64,000 nucleotides of DNA. Source: Prevotella sp. Rep29 (lineage in GTDB: Bacteria > Bacteroidota > Bacteroidia > Bacteroidales > Bacteroidaceae). Both the position numbers and the translations under genes were made by a program. The notes under the pieces were generated by a model. That model was not told the origin of the DNA. It made no database searches and saw nothing but the letters and a program-made list of their open reading frames with translations. The stretch is from the NCBI RefSeq assembly GCF_019551475.1, contig NZ_CP047159.1, forward strand, positions 1,612,001 to 1,676,000. Reading direction: 5' to 3'. Below are positions 8,184-16,859 of this stretch, piece by piece (position 1 is the first letter of the stretch; each line of letters opens with the position of its first letter).

Positions 8184-8191
8184 TATCTTTG
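8184..8191 (+). promoter_or_regulatory. -7 promoter box for prfC
   Basis: TATCTTTG preceded by TCAAAAAAGCCG and followed by CACA, an extended pattern shared with the phoH promoter. Confidence 0.65.
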
Positions 8192-8220
8192 CACACGCAA
8201 ATCATAGAAAGAAGAGAAAG

Positions 8221-9807
8221 ATGAACCCGGAAATAGAACGCAGACGCACGTTTGCCATCATCAGCCATCCCGATGCAGGAAAGACCACACTGACGGAGAA
8301 GTTCCTGCTCTTCGGAGGACAGATTCAAGTGGCAGGCGCCGTGAAGAGCAACAAGATAAAAAAGACCGCCACGAGCGACTGGATGGAAATCGAGAAACAA
8401 CGCGGAATCTCCGTATCTACATCTGTCATGGAATTTGACTATACACCTGAGAACTCAGATGTGGAATACAAGGTGAACATCCTCGACACCCCTGGACACC
8501 AAGACTTTGCGGAAGATACCTATCGCACACTTACAGCCGTGGATTCTGCCATTATCGTTGTCGATGGCGCAAAAGGCGTAGAGACACAGACCAGGAAACT
8601 GATGGAAGTCTGCAGAATGAGAAGTACACCTGTCATCATCTTCATCAACAAGATGGACCGCGAAGGACGCGACCCGTTCGACCTGCTCGACGAGCTGGAG
8701 CAAGAACTCAAAATCAAGGTGCGCCCACTCAGCTGGCCAATCAATCAAGGAGCAAAGTTCAAAGGTGTATATAATATCTATGAGAAGAAACTCGACCTCT
8801 TCACTCCCGACAAACAACGGGTCACGGAGAAAGTTGAAGTGGACATTACAAGCAAACAGCTTGACGAGCAAGTAGGCGAACAAGATGCCGAACAGCTGCG
8901 CAATGACTTGGAACTGGTGGATGGCGTCTATCCCGATTTCAACGTCGAAAACTACCAAGCAGCCGAAGTAGCACCGGTATTCTTCGGCTCTGCGCTCAAC
9001 AACTTCGGCGTACAGGAACTGCTCAACTGCTTCGTGGAAATTGCACCATCACCGCGACCCACCAAAGCGGAAGAACGCGAAATCACACCCGACGAACCAA
9101 AGTTCACCGGATTCATCTTCAAAATCACAGCAAACATCGACCCCAACCACCGCTCGTGCATCGCATTCTGCAAAGTATGCAGCGGTAAGTTTCAGCGTAA
9201 CCAGCCCTACCTTCATGTGCGACAAGGGAAAACCCTCCGTTTCTCCTCTCCCACACAGTTCATGGCACAACGCAAATCAACCATTGACGAAGCATGGCCC
9301 GGCGACATCGTCGGACTACCAGACAACGGCATCTTCAAAATCGGAGACACGCTCACCGAGGGCGAAAAGATACATTTCAAGGGGCTCCCTTCGTTCTCAC
9401 CGGAGATGTTCAAATATATCGAGAATGATGATCCAATGAAATCAAAACAACTCGAAAAAGGAATACAACAACTCATGGACGAAGGCGTGGCGCAGCTTTT
9501 CGTCAACCAGTTCAACGGAAGAAAAATCATCGGAACCGTAGGACAGCTCCAGTTTGAAGTGATTCAATACCGATTGGAAAACGAATATAATGCCCGCTGC
9601 CGATGGGAACCTATACATCTCTACAAAGCATGTTGGATAGAAGCTGACGACGAGAAAGAACTCGACAACTTCAAAAAGCGCAAATACCAATATATAGCCA
9701 AAGACCGCGAGGGCCGCGACGTATTTCTTGCCGACTCCGGATACGTGCTGCAAATGGCACAAGAGGACTTCAAATCAATCCGGTTTCACTTCACCAGCGA
9801 GTTCTGA
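8221..9807 (+). CDS. prfC: Peptide chain release factor 3
   Basis: A 528-residue translational GTPase that recycles RF1/RF2 from the ribosome after peptide release. The GTPase motifs are at the N-terminus: P-loop [13 protein letters not shown], switch 2 DTPGHQDF and the guanine motif NKMDREGRD. Length matches RF3, not EF-G. RF1 (prfA) is encoded elsewhere in the window at 31287. It has its own promoter and is transcribed alone. Confidence 0.97.
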   Translation: MNPEIERRRTFAIISHPDAGKTTLTEKFLLFGGQIQVAGAVKSNKIKKTATSDWMEIEKQRGISVSTSVMEFDYTPENSDVEYKVNILDTPGHQDFAEDTYRTLTAVDSAIIVVDGAKGVETQTRKLMEVCRMRSTPVIIFINKMDREGRDPFDLLDELEQELKIKVRPLSWPINQGAKFKGVYNIYEKKLDLFTPDKQRVTEKVEVDITSKQLDEQVGEQDAEQLRNDLELVDGVYPDFNVENYQAAEVAPVFFGSALNNFGVQELLNCFVEIAPSPRPTKAEEREITPDEPKFTGFIFKITANIDPNHRSCIAFCKVCSGKFQRNQPYLHVRQGKTLRFSSPTQFMAQRKSTIDEAWPGDIVGLPDNGIFKIGDTLTEGEKIHFKGLPSFSPEMFKYIENDDPMKSKQLEKGIQQLMDEGVAQLFVNQFNGRKIIGTVGQLQFEVIQYRLENEYNARCRWEPIHLYKACWIEADDEKELDNFKKRKYQYIAKDREGRDVFLADSGYVLQMAQEDFKSIRFHFTSEF

Positions 9808-9856
9808 CATCGGCTCATTTATCAAAAGCATCTACCTATCAAAAACACATAAAAAA

Positions 9857-9886
9857 CATCCCGACTCTCGTTTGAGATCCGGGATG
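9857..9886 (-). terminator. Terminator between prfC and rpmA
   Basis: CATCCCG and CGGGATG form a stem around a 16-nt partly self-pairing loop. On the minus strand it is followed by a T-rich run (GATGTTTTTTATG), so it best fits termination of rplU-rpmA. It may also stop prfC. Confidence 0.7.
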
Positions 9887-9921
9887 CTTCATTCTTCTTA
9901 GAATTGTATTGAAAATACTGC

Positions 9922-10179
9922 CTATGCTTCCGGTATTACAGAAACAACACTCTTGTCGTTGCGGGTCTTACGGAAATTCACCGTACCGTCAACAAGTGCA
10001 TACAGCGTGTCATCCTTACCAATTCCTACATTCTCTCCTGGGTTATGTTTTGTGCCACGCTGACGAACAATAATGTTACCAGCCACACATTTCTGACCAC
10101 CCCAAATTTTGACACCTAACCGCTGTGAAGCTGATTCGCGTCCGTTCTTTGAACTACCAACACCTTTTTTATGTGCCAT
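9922..10179 (-). CDS. rpmA: 50S ribosomal protein L27
   Basis: An 85-residue basic protein of the large subunit near the peptidyl-transferase centre. It opens [20 protein letters not shown], the standard L27 N-terminus without an extra cleaved leader, and contains the typical [15 protein letters not shown] segment. It lies 13 bp downstream of rplU in the usual L21-L27 operon. Confidence 0.98.
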   Translation of the reverse strand: MAHKKGVGSSKNGRESASQRLGVKIWGGQKCVAGNIIVRQRGTKHNPGENVGIGKDDTLYALVDGTVNFRKTRNDKSVVSVIPEA

Positions 10180-10192
10180 AATTAACGTCCTC

Positions 10193-10510
10193 CTAAGCGA
10201 TTACTTGTTTAACTTTTACTTCTGTAAACTGCTGGCGATGACCATTCTTCTTGCGATAGCCCTTGCGGCGCTTCTTCTTGAAGACAATGACTTTGTCACC
10301 TTTCACCAGCGGATTTACCACTTCTACCACTACTTTCGCACCATCTACGGTCGGTGCGCCTACCGTTACGGTTCCGCCGTTGTCAACGAGCAGAACCTTC
10401 TCAAATTCAACAGTCTTTCCTTCTTCAATTTCCTGAATGTGGTTGATGAAAAGTCTCTTTCCCTCTTCCACCTTAAACTGTTGACCGTTAATTTCTACAA
10501 TTGCGTACAT
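10193..10510 (-). CDS. rplU: 50S ribosomal protein L21
   Basis: A 105-residue protein of the large subunit that binds 23S rRNA. It starts [20 protein letters not shown] and has the C-terminal basic patch [16 protein letters not shown] typical of L21. First gene of the rplU-rpmA operon. A leader of about 80 nt with a G/C-rich palindrome separates the promoter from the start. Confidence 0.98.
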   Translation of the reverse strand: MYAIVEINGQQFKVEEGKRLFINHIQEIEEGKTVEFEKVLLVDNGGTVTVGAPTVDGAKVVVEVVNPLVKGDKVIVFKKKRRKGYRKKNGHRQQFTEVKVKQVIA

Positions 10511-10593
10511 TTTTCTTTATTGTAAAACGGTTTCCGCGAGGCGTCCGACTTCGTGCCGGCACTTTTCCGAGCCCCTACGGACTAAATCGGCTG
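10511..10593 (-). promoter_or_regulatory. Structured 5' leader of rplU
   Basis: The leader is unusually G/C-rich for this genome and contains the perfect palindrome GTGCCGGCAC and further short pairings. Ribosomal protein operons often carry autoregulatory leaders; this one is a candidate only. Confidence 0.3.
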
Positions 10594-10601
10594 CAAATTT
10601 A
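10594..10601 (-). promoter_or_regulatory. -7 promoter box for rplU-rpmA
   Basis: TAAATTTG on the minus strand followed by CAG. Confidence 0.6.
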
Positions 10602-10710
10602 CGAACAATAATTGGTATAACCTAAAAAATGACTGATATATTACCGCGTATTTACGGTTTATTAACACATCTGGAATATATCAACCTTCCCGCTGCCTAC
10701 GATACACACT

Positions 10711-11142
10711 TCAGCGCCTCCTGTGTGCCACACGCTTAAATGCCTGGCGATGGAAGTTTTCCTCCGCTTTCAGTACGTCATAAAGCTTGCTTGCGGGCAT
10801 CACATGCAGGAACTTCTTATGATACTGCGCCTGTATTTCCTTCATCTCAATTTCCAGTTTATCCATGTTCAGGATCAACTGACGGCATCCTTTTTCGTCT
10901 GCGGGTTTTGTCTTGCACGACTTCTTCTTTTTCACGAAAAGGGCGCGCTGCTTGACCAGCATCTCTTCATACAATGGGAAAAAGGCTGCTGCTTCTTGGG
11001 ACGTAAGTGACGCCTGATTGGTTATGTACTGATAAAGTTCGGCTTTGAATTTTTCCTTATCGAACTTACGATCTTTCTGTTGCGCACAAAGCGTATGGAA
11101 CGAGAAAGACAAGGCGAGTATTAATATCAGTTTTTTCATCAT
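10711..11142 (-). CDS. Secreted Spy/CpxP-like protein
   Basis: A 143-residue protein with a clear signal peptide (MMKKLILILALSFSFHTLCA, then QQ). The mature part is helical and highly charged, with a segment ASLTSQEAAAFFPLYEEM that resembles the LTxxQ motif of Spy/CpxP-like periplasmic chaperones. The identification rests on this motif, the helix content and the operon: it is the last gene after a sigma factor and a putative anti-sigma factor. It begins 6 bp after the upstream stop. Confidence 0.6.
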   Translation of the reverse strand: MMKKLILILALSFSFHTLCAQQKDRKFDKEKFKAELYQYITNQASLTSQEAAAFFPLYEEMLVKQRALFVKKKKSCKTKPADEKGCRQLILNMDKLEIEMKEIQAQYHKKFLHVMPASKLYDVLKAEENFHRQAFKRVAHRRR

Positions 11143-11148
11143 CTTTTC

Positions 11149-11505
11149 TTATTCTTCAGACAAATATGCATAAAAATCATGGTCATCATACATCATATAA
11201 TCAGCTGCCTGATCAAGCAAGTCACCCTCATGACCTACTTCTGCTGCCAGCTGTCCCGCAGAGGAAGAGTTTGCGGGAGACACCACCTTTTGATTGAAAT
11301 GAAGGTATGCCCCGATACCTAATGCTACCGCACAGAAACAAGCTGCAACCCACATATAAGGGCGCTGACGAGACTGTTTCGGCTTACGCTCCGGCAGCTG
11401 CGACATCATCTGTGCCGTAAAATCCTCAAAATAGTTTTCGGGAACCTTGAACGGCATTTCCTTTGAAAATCTCTCTTCTATCAGCTTTTCTTCATTCATT
11501 TTCAT
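11149..11505 (-). CDS. Putative anti-sigma factor (single-pass membrane protein)
   Basis: A 118-residue protein with a cytoplasmic N-terminal ~60 residues, one membrane helix (MWVAACFCAVALGIGAYLHF, about residues 49-68) and a short acidic periplasmic tail. It lies between a sigma factor gene and a Spy-like gene. Topology and position suggest it sequesters the sigma factor at the membrane. No conserved zinc-binding anti-sigma motif is visible, so the role is inferred from context. Confidence 0.55.
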   Translation of the reverse strand: MKMNEEKLIEERFSKEMPFKVPENYFEDFTAQMMSQLPERKPKQSRQRPYMWVAACFCAVALGIGAYLHFNQKVVSPANSSSAGQLAAEVGHEGDLLDQAADYMMYDDHDFYAYLSEE

Positions 11506-11565
11506 GGTTTGTTTTACGTTATGACGTGAATTACAAAAAAAAGTTTAATTTAAATAACAAATATA

Positions 11566-12117
11566 TTAACCGCTCTCTTTTTCTATGTATGCAGTAATCT
11601 TTTGCACGGCTATATGATAAGAGGCTTTCAGTGCTCCTTCGGATGTTCCGAGCAGCTGGCTGATTTCACTGTATTTCATCTCATCAAAATAGCGGAGATT
11701 GAAAACCGTCCGCTGCACATCCGGCAGCATGGCAATAGCGGCTTGTAATAACACCTGTGCTTCATCTCCGTCGAAATAAGGGTCGCTGGTCAGCATCTTG
11801 ACAACAGCCAGGCTCTCGTCGCCTCCAGTATCGGTGACATTCTTGTTATGCCGAAGAAAGTCCAGCGACTCGTTGACGGCGATGCGATACAACCATGTGG
11901 AAATCTTCGACTTACCCTTAAAATCATCGAGTGCCATCCATGCTTTCAGGAAGGTGTTCTGGAGGACATCATTCGCATCATCATGAGTCAGAACGATACG
12001 CCGAATCTTCCAATACAGCATCTGACTGTACTGACTAACCAGACTTTCGAATGCCTGCCTTTGCGTTGCAGGATTCTTCAGTTGATTGAGTATGAGCGAT
12101 TCGTCGTAGTTTGCCAT
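11566..12117 (-). CDS. ECF-type RNA polymerase sigma factor
   Basis: A 183-residue sigma-70 family protein with regions 2 and 4 only. Region 2 is at about residues 20-95 (DDANDVLQNTFLKAWMALDDF, then STWLYRIAVNESLDFLR). Region 4 is at about residues 128-178 (LPDVQRTVFNLRYFDEMKYS, then the helix-turn-helix EISQLLGTSEGALKASYHIA). It starts 2 bp after the stop of the L,D-transpeptidase gene, so the four genes are probably cotranscribed. Its regulon would plausibly include its own operon, which cannot be read from this sequence. Confidence 0.92.
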   Translation of the reverse strand: MANYDESLILNQLKNPATQRQAFESLVSQYSQMLYWKIRRIVLTHDDANDVLQNTFLKAWMALDDFKGKSKISTWLYRIAVNESLDFLRHNKNVTDTGGDESLAVVKMLTSDPYFDGDEAQVLLQAAIAMLPDVQRTVFNLRYFDEMKYSEISQLLGTSEGALKASYHIAVQKITAYIEKESG

Positions 12118-12119
12118 TA

Positions 12120-13721
12120 TTACTGAAGGTATTTTTGAAGGGATTTATAGAGTGCACCGTCATATCCATACACGTCGGGATATTCCATCAAATGTCCATC
12201 CTGACTGGGAAACAAGGTGTAATAGGTGATAAACAACGGCACTTGAGGCTCTACTTTTATGGTATTGACCAACCTCGACTTGTCTATCTTCGGACGCTTT
12301 TCCGGAGGAAGTTCTTGCTTATTCGTGAGATCTGTCTCCATGGAATATTTTATCTTATCCGCCACTCCGTCAGAATCGTCACCCAAAAGGAACAATGCCA
12401 ACTGATACGGCTTTTCCACACGGACACAGCCATGGGAGACGCTCCTGTTGTCTCTGCTGAAGAACGCAGGTGTCGATGTGTCATGCAAATAGACAGAAAA
12501 ATTATTATTGAAGCGGAAGATGATGCGTCCCAGCGAATTGCCAGCACCGCCTTCTTGCACCACCGAATACTTTCCGCTCAACAACATGCTGCTCGTGACG
12601 CTGGACGTGGGAACTTTCTTAAATGACGGGCGCTCACATATATAATAATGTCGGCGTTGGAAATAGCCCTCATCTCCAGCATGGTGGGCGATGTCTTTCT
12701 TTATAATGCTATACGGAATAACCCATTTGGGATTCACATCTATTCGCATCAAAGAACTGTTCAGCAATGGCGTCTTGGTCTTCACCGTGCCACATCCTAT
12801 TTTCATGCTGAGGACCGAGTCGCCTCCTACGGCATAAAGACGAAAAGCCGGTATGTTGACCAAAACATATTTCTGCTCCCCTTCCCATTTCTGCTTAGTC
12901 TGCCAACGACAGCGCTCCATGTTGCAAAGCACCTTCTGCCGGTATGCCGGACTGATGTCCGTGCGCCGAAGCTCGGCTGCCAGACTTCTATACATGTCTC
13001 CCTGCGGTTCCACATACTGGAGGAAGCGCCCCAAACTGTCGGGCATGATTTTCCGCATCGCAACATGGAAAAAACTGTCCGTCGGATGCTCCATCCGTAC
13101 ATCGTACACCCGATTGTACCGAACCCTGACGGAATCGGAGTCGCGCACGTCAAAACGGTTAAGCACGAATTCCGGATTCACGTATCCATAACGCTGCCCG
13201 GCACAATAGCGGAAGTATGCTTTTGTAAGGTTAAATTCCAGACGGGCATACACATCGTTTATCTCAAACTTACTGAAGTCCAACGTGCGCACACGCTCCA
13301 AGTCTTTCCGAATCTGCCCGACACTGAAAGGCTGCTCGCTGAACCCCATCCGACTGACATGGGAGAGATAGTTCAACAGGGTGTCTGCACGACTGTCCAC
13401 GCCATCATAGGTAATCCAAAGATATTCACCACCATCAATATAGTGCCTCAGCGTCTGCCTGTCAGCTGCCGTTGCGCTCAACTCCGTCTTTGCCAGGCGC
13501 TGTAATTTCCGGTTTATCTGGGAATGATTCAGTTGGTATTTGGAATTCCGCATATCGGAAAAAGCATCAAGGGTGAGTTCCTTATTGGGATTAAAAGAAT
13601 TTTCTTGGCAAGATGAAGTACTCATTGCCAAGAAAATCATGGTTATTGAAAACAGGCATACGCGACTGATTATCTGATAGAAATCTTGCGAGTTACCTTT
13701 CCTACTTTTACGATGTAACAA
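12120..13721 (-). CDS. L,D-transpeptidase lipoprotein (YcbB/LdtD type)
   Basis: A 533-residue protein with a lipoprotein-like leader ending at MSTSSC (Cys38). The YkuD catalytic domain covers about residues 285-445, with the active-site motif SHGCVR (His430, Cys432, Arg434). The preceding ~220 residues fit the scaffold of large YcbB-type enzymes, which form 3-3 crosslinks in peptidoglycan or attach proteins to it. The start used here overlaps the upstream gene by 52 bp; a later start closer to the signal core is possible. The stop is 2 bp from the sigma factor gene, linking a cell-wall enzyme to a sigma/anti-sigma pair. Confidence 0.85.
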   Translation of the reverse strand: MLHRKSRKGNSQDFYQIISRVCLFSITMIFLAMSTSSCQENSFNPNKELTLDAFSDMRNSKYQLNHSQINRKLQRLAKTELSATAADRQTLRHYIDGGEYLWITYDGVDSRADTLLNYLSHVSRMGFSEQPFSVGQIRKDLERVRTLDFSKFEINDVYARLEFNLTKAYFRYCAGQRYGYVNPEFVLNRFDVRDSDSVRVRYNRVYDVRMEHPTDSFFHVAMRKIMPDSLGRFLQYVEPQGDMYRSLAAELRRTDISPAYRQKVLCNMERCRWQTKQKWEGEQKYVLVNIPAFRLYAVGGDSVLSMKIGCGTVKTKTPLLNSSLMRIDVNPKWVIPYSIIKKDIAHHAGDEGYFQRRHYYICERPSFKKVPTSSVTSSMLLSGKYSVVQEGGAGNSLGRIIFRFNNNFSVYLHDTSTPAFFSRDNRSVSHGCVRVEKPYQLALFLLGDDSDGVADKIKYSMETDLTNKQELPPEKRPKIDKSRLVNTIKVEPQVPLFITYYTLFPSQDGHLMEYPDVYGYDGALYKSLQKYLQ

Positions 13722-13978
13722 CCTTTTGGAAGATTAAGTTCATAACGCTTGTCAGCACCTTCGACCTTTATGTTCATGACACAAATACCTGCCACATTGT
13801 AAATCTGCAACATCTGTCCATTTGCACCGGCAACATGGAGCGTTGATTCCGTCACAGAAATCGTGATAGTCTGTATGTCATTGTCGATGATTTCCACGGC
13901 GGTAATTGCTCTTGATATCATTGGAACACAAAGGATTAAAGCCGCAGAAAAGCATATTGTAAGTATCTTTTTTATCAT
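13670..13978 (-). CDS. Small secreted protein that is almost only a type IX-like sorting domain
   Basis: A 102-residue protein with a signal peptide (MIKKILTICFSAALILCVPM). The remaining ~78 residues resemble a type IX secretion type A C-terminal domain: VYN-like segment LQIYNVAGICVMNIKV, then YELNLPKGCYIVKVGKVTRK and terminal ISIR. No cargo domain is present. The start at 13978 is chosen because an upstream in-frame ATG at 14041 precedes the TATTTTTG promoter box (14002-14009). Its 3' end overlaps the start of the L,D-transpeptidase gene. Confidence 0.7.
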   Translation of the reverse strand: MIKKILTICFSAALILCVPMISRAITAVEIIDNDIQTITISVTESTLHVAGANGQMLQIYNVAGICVMNIKVEGADKRYELNLPKGCYIVKVGKVTRKISIR

Positions 13979-14001
13979 ACGCACACATTTATAGTTTGGT
14001 G

Positions 14002-14009
14002 CAAAAATA
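14002..14009 (-). promoter_or_regulatory. -7 promoter box for the sorting-domain protein and possibly the sigma operon
   Basis: TATTTTTG on the minus strand, 23 bp before the ATG at 13978. No other box was seen before the L,D-transpeptidase gene. Confidence 0.5.
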
Positions 14010-14136
14010 CAAAAAAATGCGGAATCACAAAAGAAATACAAGAAAATATTGTATAAACATTTCGTTTATTAGTATTATTTAACAAATAGTAGTGTTTTTC
14101 ACTGCCCCTACGACCCGTTTCGCACACTGTTACATC

Positions 14137-14350
14137 TGCATAATTATACACTAGGGGCGTTCTTGGATAACGAATTATAAACATCTGTAATCCAACAGGT
14201 TAGCAGACGGTTTTCAAAAGGGCAACTTTTAGCTTGCGAAAGGGCAACTTTTAGGACGCAAAAGGGGAACTTTCGGAACGTAAAAGTGGCACTTTTGGAA
14301 AACGAAAGTTTAACTATGCATATCCATACGTTTTGCTGCATATTCATGCA
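14137..14350 (+). repeat. 214-bp phased palindrome element, copy B
   Basis: Head TGCATAATTATACA at 14137; units start at 14216 (79 bp later), 14238, 14260, 14282 and 14304; tail palindromes at 14315 (TATGCATATCCATA) and 14337 (TGCATATTCATGCA). Unit cores read AAAAGGGCAACTTTT or close variants. All spacings equal those of copy A although the 65-bp spacer sequence differs almost completely. It lies between two minus-strand genes. Confidence 0.92.
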
Positions 14351-14387
14351 AAGGCAAATGGCTGATTCGGAATGTTGTTAAATCACA

Positions 14388-15305
14388 TTATTTAACACTG
14401 AACACCTTCATTTCGTTGGTCAAAAATGTATCGGGAAAGACTTCTTTCGCCTCTTGAAGCAACTGGTTTTCGTCTTTATAACGGGCGCTGTAATGCCCCA
14501 GCAATAACTGCCCCACCCCGGCATCACGTGCTACCTGTGCTGCCTGCCGTGCTGTGGAATGGTAGTATTTGCACGCATTGGGAAGGTAATCATCCGCATA
14601 GGTCGCTTCATGATAGAGCATATTCACACCTTTCAACTGGCGGAAAAGATCTGGCATATAGCGCGTATCCGAACAATAGGCATACGAACGGGGAGCATCA
14701 GGCGGACTGGTCAGGCGCTCATTGGGAACGACCTCTCCCTCGGATGTCGTCCAGTCTGCGCCATTCTTGATATTGGCTATCTGGCTGACGGGTATCTGAT
14801 AAAAGTCTATCATGTCCCTCCGGATGTGGGGCAAAGTCGGTTTTTCCTTAAAAAGAAAGCCACAACAAGGCACTCGATGATCCAGAGGTATCGTCTGGAC
14901 CGTCAGGCTGCGATCATCATAAATTGTTTCCGAAACTGTTGTGTCGATAGGATGCTGGACGATTTCAAAACCCAAGTCGTGACAGAACATGCGCTGCTGC
15001 ATTTCAAACATCGGAAAGAGTTCTTCCGGTGCATAAATATGAAACGGCGCCATCCTCCCCAACAAGCCGAAAGAGCATATCATTCCGATTAGTCCGAAAC
15101 AATGGTCGCCATGCAGGTGGGAAATGAAAACGGCATTGAATTTCGAAAAATTGATGTGGGTTTTATACAACTGCATCTGCGTTCCCTCTCCGCAGTCAAT
15201 CATGAAGAACTTCCCTCTGATTTCCACGATTTGCGAGGAGGTGTAATGCCGCGGATTAGGCGTTGCGCTGCCACAGCCCAATATATGTACTCTGAACGGT
15301 TCCAA
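14388..15305 (-). CDS. rnz: Ribonuclease Z
   Basis: A 305-residue metallo-beta-lactamase fold endonuclease that matures tRNA 3' ends. The zinc motif HLHGDH is at residues 63-68. The N-terminal GCGSATPNPRHYTSSQIVEI and the later SDTRY and LLLGHYSARY segments are typical of the short RNase Z form. It begins 3 bp after the stop of an upstream lipoprotein gene and is the last gene of a mazG-lipoprotein-rnz operon. Confidence 0.95.
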   Translation of the reverse strand: MEPFRVHILGCGSATPNPRHYTSSQIVEIRGKFFMIDCGEGTQMQLYKTHINFSKFNAVFISHLHGDHCFGLIGMICSFGLLGRMAPFHIYAPEELFPMFEMQQRMFCHDLGFEIVQHPIDTTVSETIYDDRSLTVQTIPLDHRVPCCGFLFKEKPTLPHIRRDMIDFYQIPVSQIANIKNGADWTTSEGEVVPNERLTSPPDAPRSYAYCSDTRYMPDLFRQLKGVNMLYHEATYADDYLPNACKYYHSTARQAAQVARDAGVGQLLLGHYSARYKDENQLLQEAKEVFPDTFLTNEMKVFSVK

Positions 15306-15308
15306 TCG

Positions 15309-15872
15309 CTATTTCTGCCGCTTAAAAACGTAGATTCCCTTTTTGTTTTCAAGACTGAGCGAATCGTGTCCCAGGCTCAAGACGTCAAAAGTGTCTGAAG
15401 AAAGCACCAACCGCCCATTGACAATAGACCATGACGTGTAAGGATTGGACTCTGTCGTCAGGTGCGACTCCACCACTCCATTGTCCTTGATATCGAAGTT
15501 CCTGTCAAGACTGGTCCACTTACCCAGCAAAGAGGTGAGGTTGATTACCTTCTTCGCAAAGAGTTCACCATCGACTTCTTCGCCGATTATTGCCATTTTG
15601 TCGCCAACGAACACGCCTCCCTGCACATCTGCAACGGTATCGACTGTTTCCAGTACAAACTCGACGGTATCGCCGCTTTCATTCACCAGGAGCAACGAGC
15701 TCATTCCGCCATCCACACACCTGCCATAGATGGTTGTGTCTATCACTTCCTCATCAACGAGTCCGCCGATAATCTTTGCTTCCGTCGGCTGCTTGCTATC
15801 TTTACAACCGAAAAAGACCGACAGCGAAAGAGTGAGAACGACTAAAAAAATGTTATTCCTTTTCATATTCAA
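15309..15872 (-). CDS. Lipocalin-like lipoprotein
   Basis: A 187-residue protein (185 if the second Met is used) with a lipobox VFFGC near residue 23. The mature part has no recognised catalytic motif. The last ~80 residues (LLGKWTSLDRNFDIKDNGVV, then SWSIVNGRLVLSS and IYVFKRQK) resemble the lipocalin-like domains found in many Bacteroidales lipoproteins. It lies in the middle of an operon with mazG and rnz. Function unknown. Confidence 0.65.
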   Translation of the reverse strand: MNMKRNNIFLVVLTLSLSVFFGCKDSKQPTEAKIIGGLVDEEVIDTTIYGRCVDGGMSSLLLVNESGDTVEFVLETVDTVADVQGGVFVGDKMAIIGEEVDGELFAKKVINLTSLLGKWTSLDRNFDIKDNGVVESHLTTESNPYTSWSIVNGRLVLSSDTFDVLSLGHDSLSLENKKGIYVFKRQK

Positions 15873-15878
15873 ATGCTT

Positions 15879-16694
15879 TTATCTTTCCTTTTCCTTTGCT
15901 TCATTCCAAAGTTTATCCATTTCTGGCAACGTCATGTCTTTAAGAGACTTACCTTGCGAAACGGCTCTATCTTCCACATAATTGAAACGGCGAATAAACT
16001 TCTGGTTTGTCAACTCGAGCGCATTGTCTGGATTAAGATGATAGAGGCGTGCCGCATTGATCAGACTGAACAAGAAATCGCCAAATTCCTGCGTTGCATT
16101 TTCCTCGTCACCCTTGCGGAGTTCTGCCTCCAACTCACCCAGTTCCTCATGCACCTTCTCCCAGACGTCTTCTTTCTGCTGCCAATCAAATCCCACGTTG
16201 CGCACCTTGTCCTGTATCCGATAGGCTTTAATCAGCGACGGAAGCGAGTTGGGCACTCCGGAGAGCACTCTCTTATTGCCGTCTTTTTCTTTCAGTTTGA
16301 TTTGCTCCCAGTTCTGCAACACCTCACTGCTGTCTACCGCCTGCTCGAATCCCGTCTTTTTCATCTCTTCGGAAGTGGGCGGATAGACATGCGGATGGCG
16401 GAATATCAGCTTGTCTGCTTCGGCATTGCACACATCAGCAATATCAAACTCTCCCTTTTCACTCCCAATCAACGCATAGAACATGACGTGCATCATCACA
16501 TCGCCGAGCTCTTTGCAGATATTATGTGTGTCGTTTCGCAGGAGAGCCTCACACAGTTCAAAGGTCTCTTCTATCGTATTGGGGCGAAGACTTTCGTTGG
16601 TCTGTTTCCTGTCCCACGGACACTTCTCCCGAAGTGTATCCAACACATCGAGCAAGCGTCCGAATGCTTCCAGTTTTTCTTCACGCGTATGCAT
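15879..16694 (-). CDS. mazG: Nucleoside triphosphate pyrophosphohydrolase MazG
   Basis: A 271-residue house-cleaning enzyme that hydrolyses NTPs to NMP and pyrophosphate. Two MazG domains are visible. The first has the metal-binding EETFELCEA and KELGDVMMH blocks after CPWDRKQT. The second, around LGELEAELRKGDEENATQEF, has GDFLFSLINAAR. The start at 16694 is used because an upstream in-frame ATG (16730) lies inside the promoter box TATCTTTG. First gene of an operon with a lipoprotein and rnz. Confidence 0.93.
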   Translation of the reverse strand: MHTREEKLEAFGRLLDVLDTLREKCPWDRKQTNESLRPNTIEETFELCEALLRNDTHNICKELGDVMMHVMFYALIGSEKGEFDIADVCNAEADKLIFRHPHVYPPTSEEMKKTGFEQAVDSSEVLQNWEQIKLKEKDGNKRVLSGVPNSLPSLIKAYRIQDKVRNVGFDWQQKEDVWEKVHEELGELEAELRKGDEENATQEFGDFLFSLINAARLYHLNPDNALELTNQKFIRRFNYVEDRAVSQGKSLKDMTLPEMDKLWNEAKEKER

Positions 16695-16719
16695 TTCTCT
16701 TACTTTTCTTTTGATGTTG

Positions 16720-16727
16720 CAAAGATA
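16720..16727 (-). promoter_or_regulatory. -7 promoter box for mazG operon
   Basis: TATCTTTG on the minus strand, 25 bp upstream of the chosen ATG. Confidence 0.65.
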
Positions 16728-16802
16728 CATATTTATTTTATAATACGACGCCTATGAGAAAAATAAAAGAGCAATTTATTTTGTATTGTTTGGGGTTTAC
16801 TG

Positions 16803-16810
16803 TATCTTTG
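16803..16810 (+). promoter_or_regulatory. -7 promoter box for valS
   Basis: TATCTTTG 49 bp before the preferred start at 16860. Confidence 0.65.
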
Positions 16811-16859
16811 TAGGCTGAAAATGTTTTTTGAAGAAAATCAGATAAAACAGAAAGAATAT

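Noticed and set aside
12648..13505. Long open frame (285 codons) on the plus strand inside the L,D-transpeptidase gene
   Set aside because: It is antisense to a gene with a clear catalytic motif, has no promoter box and its composition is Cys/His/Arg-rich, as expected for a shadow frame.
15873..16757. Open frame of 294 codons antisense to mazG
   Set aside because: It is hydrophobic by composition only and complementary to the MazG motifs.
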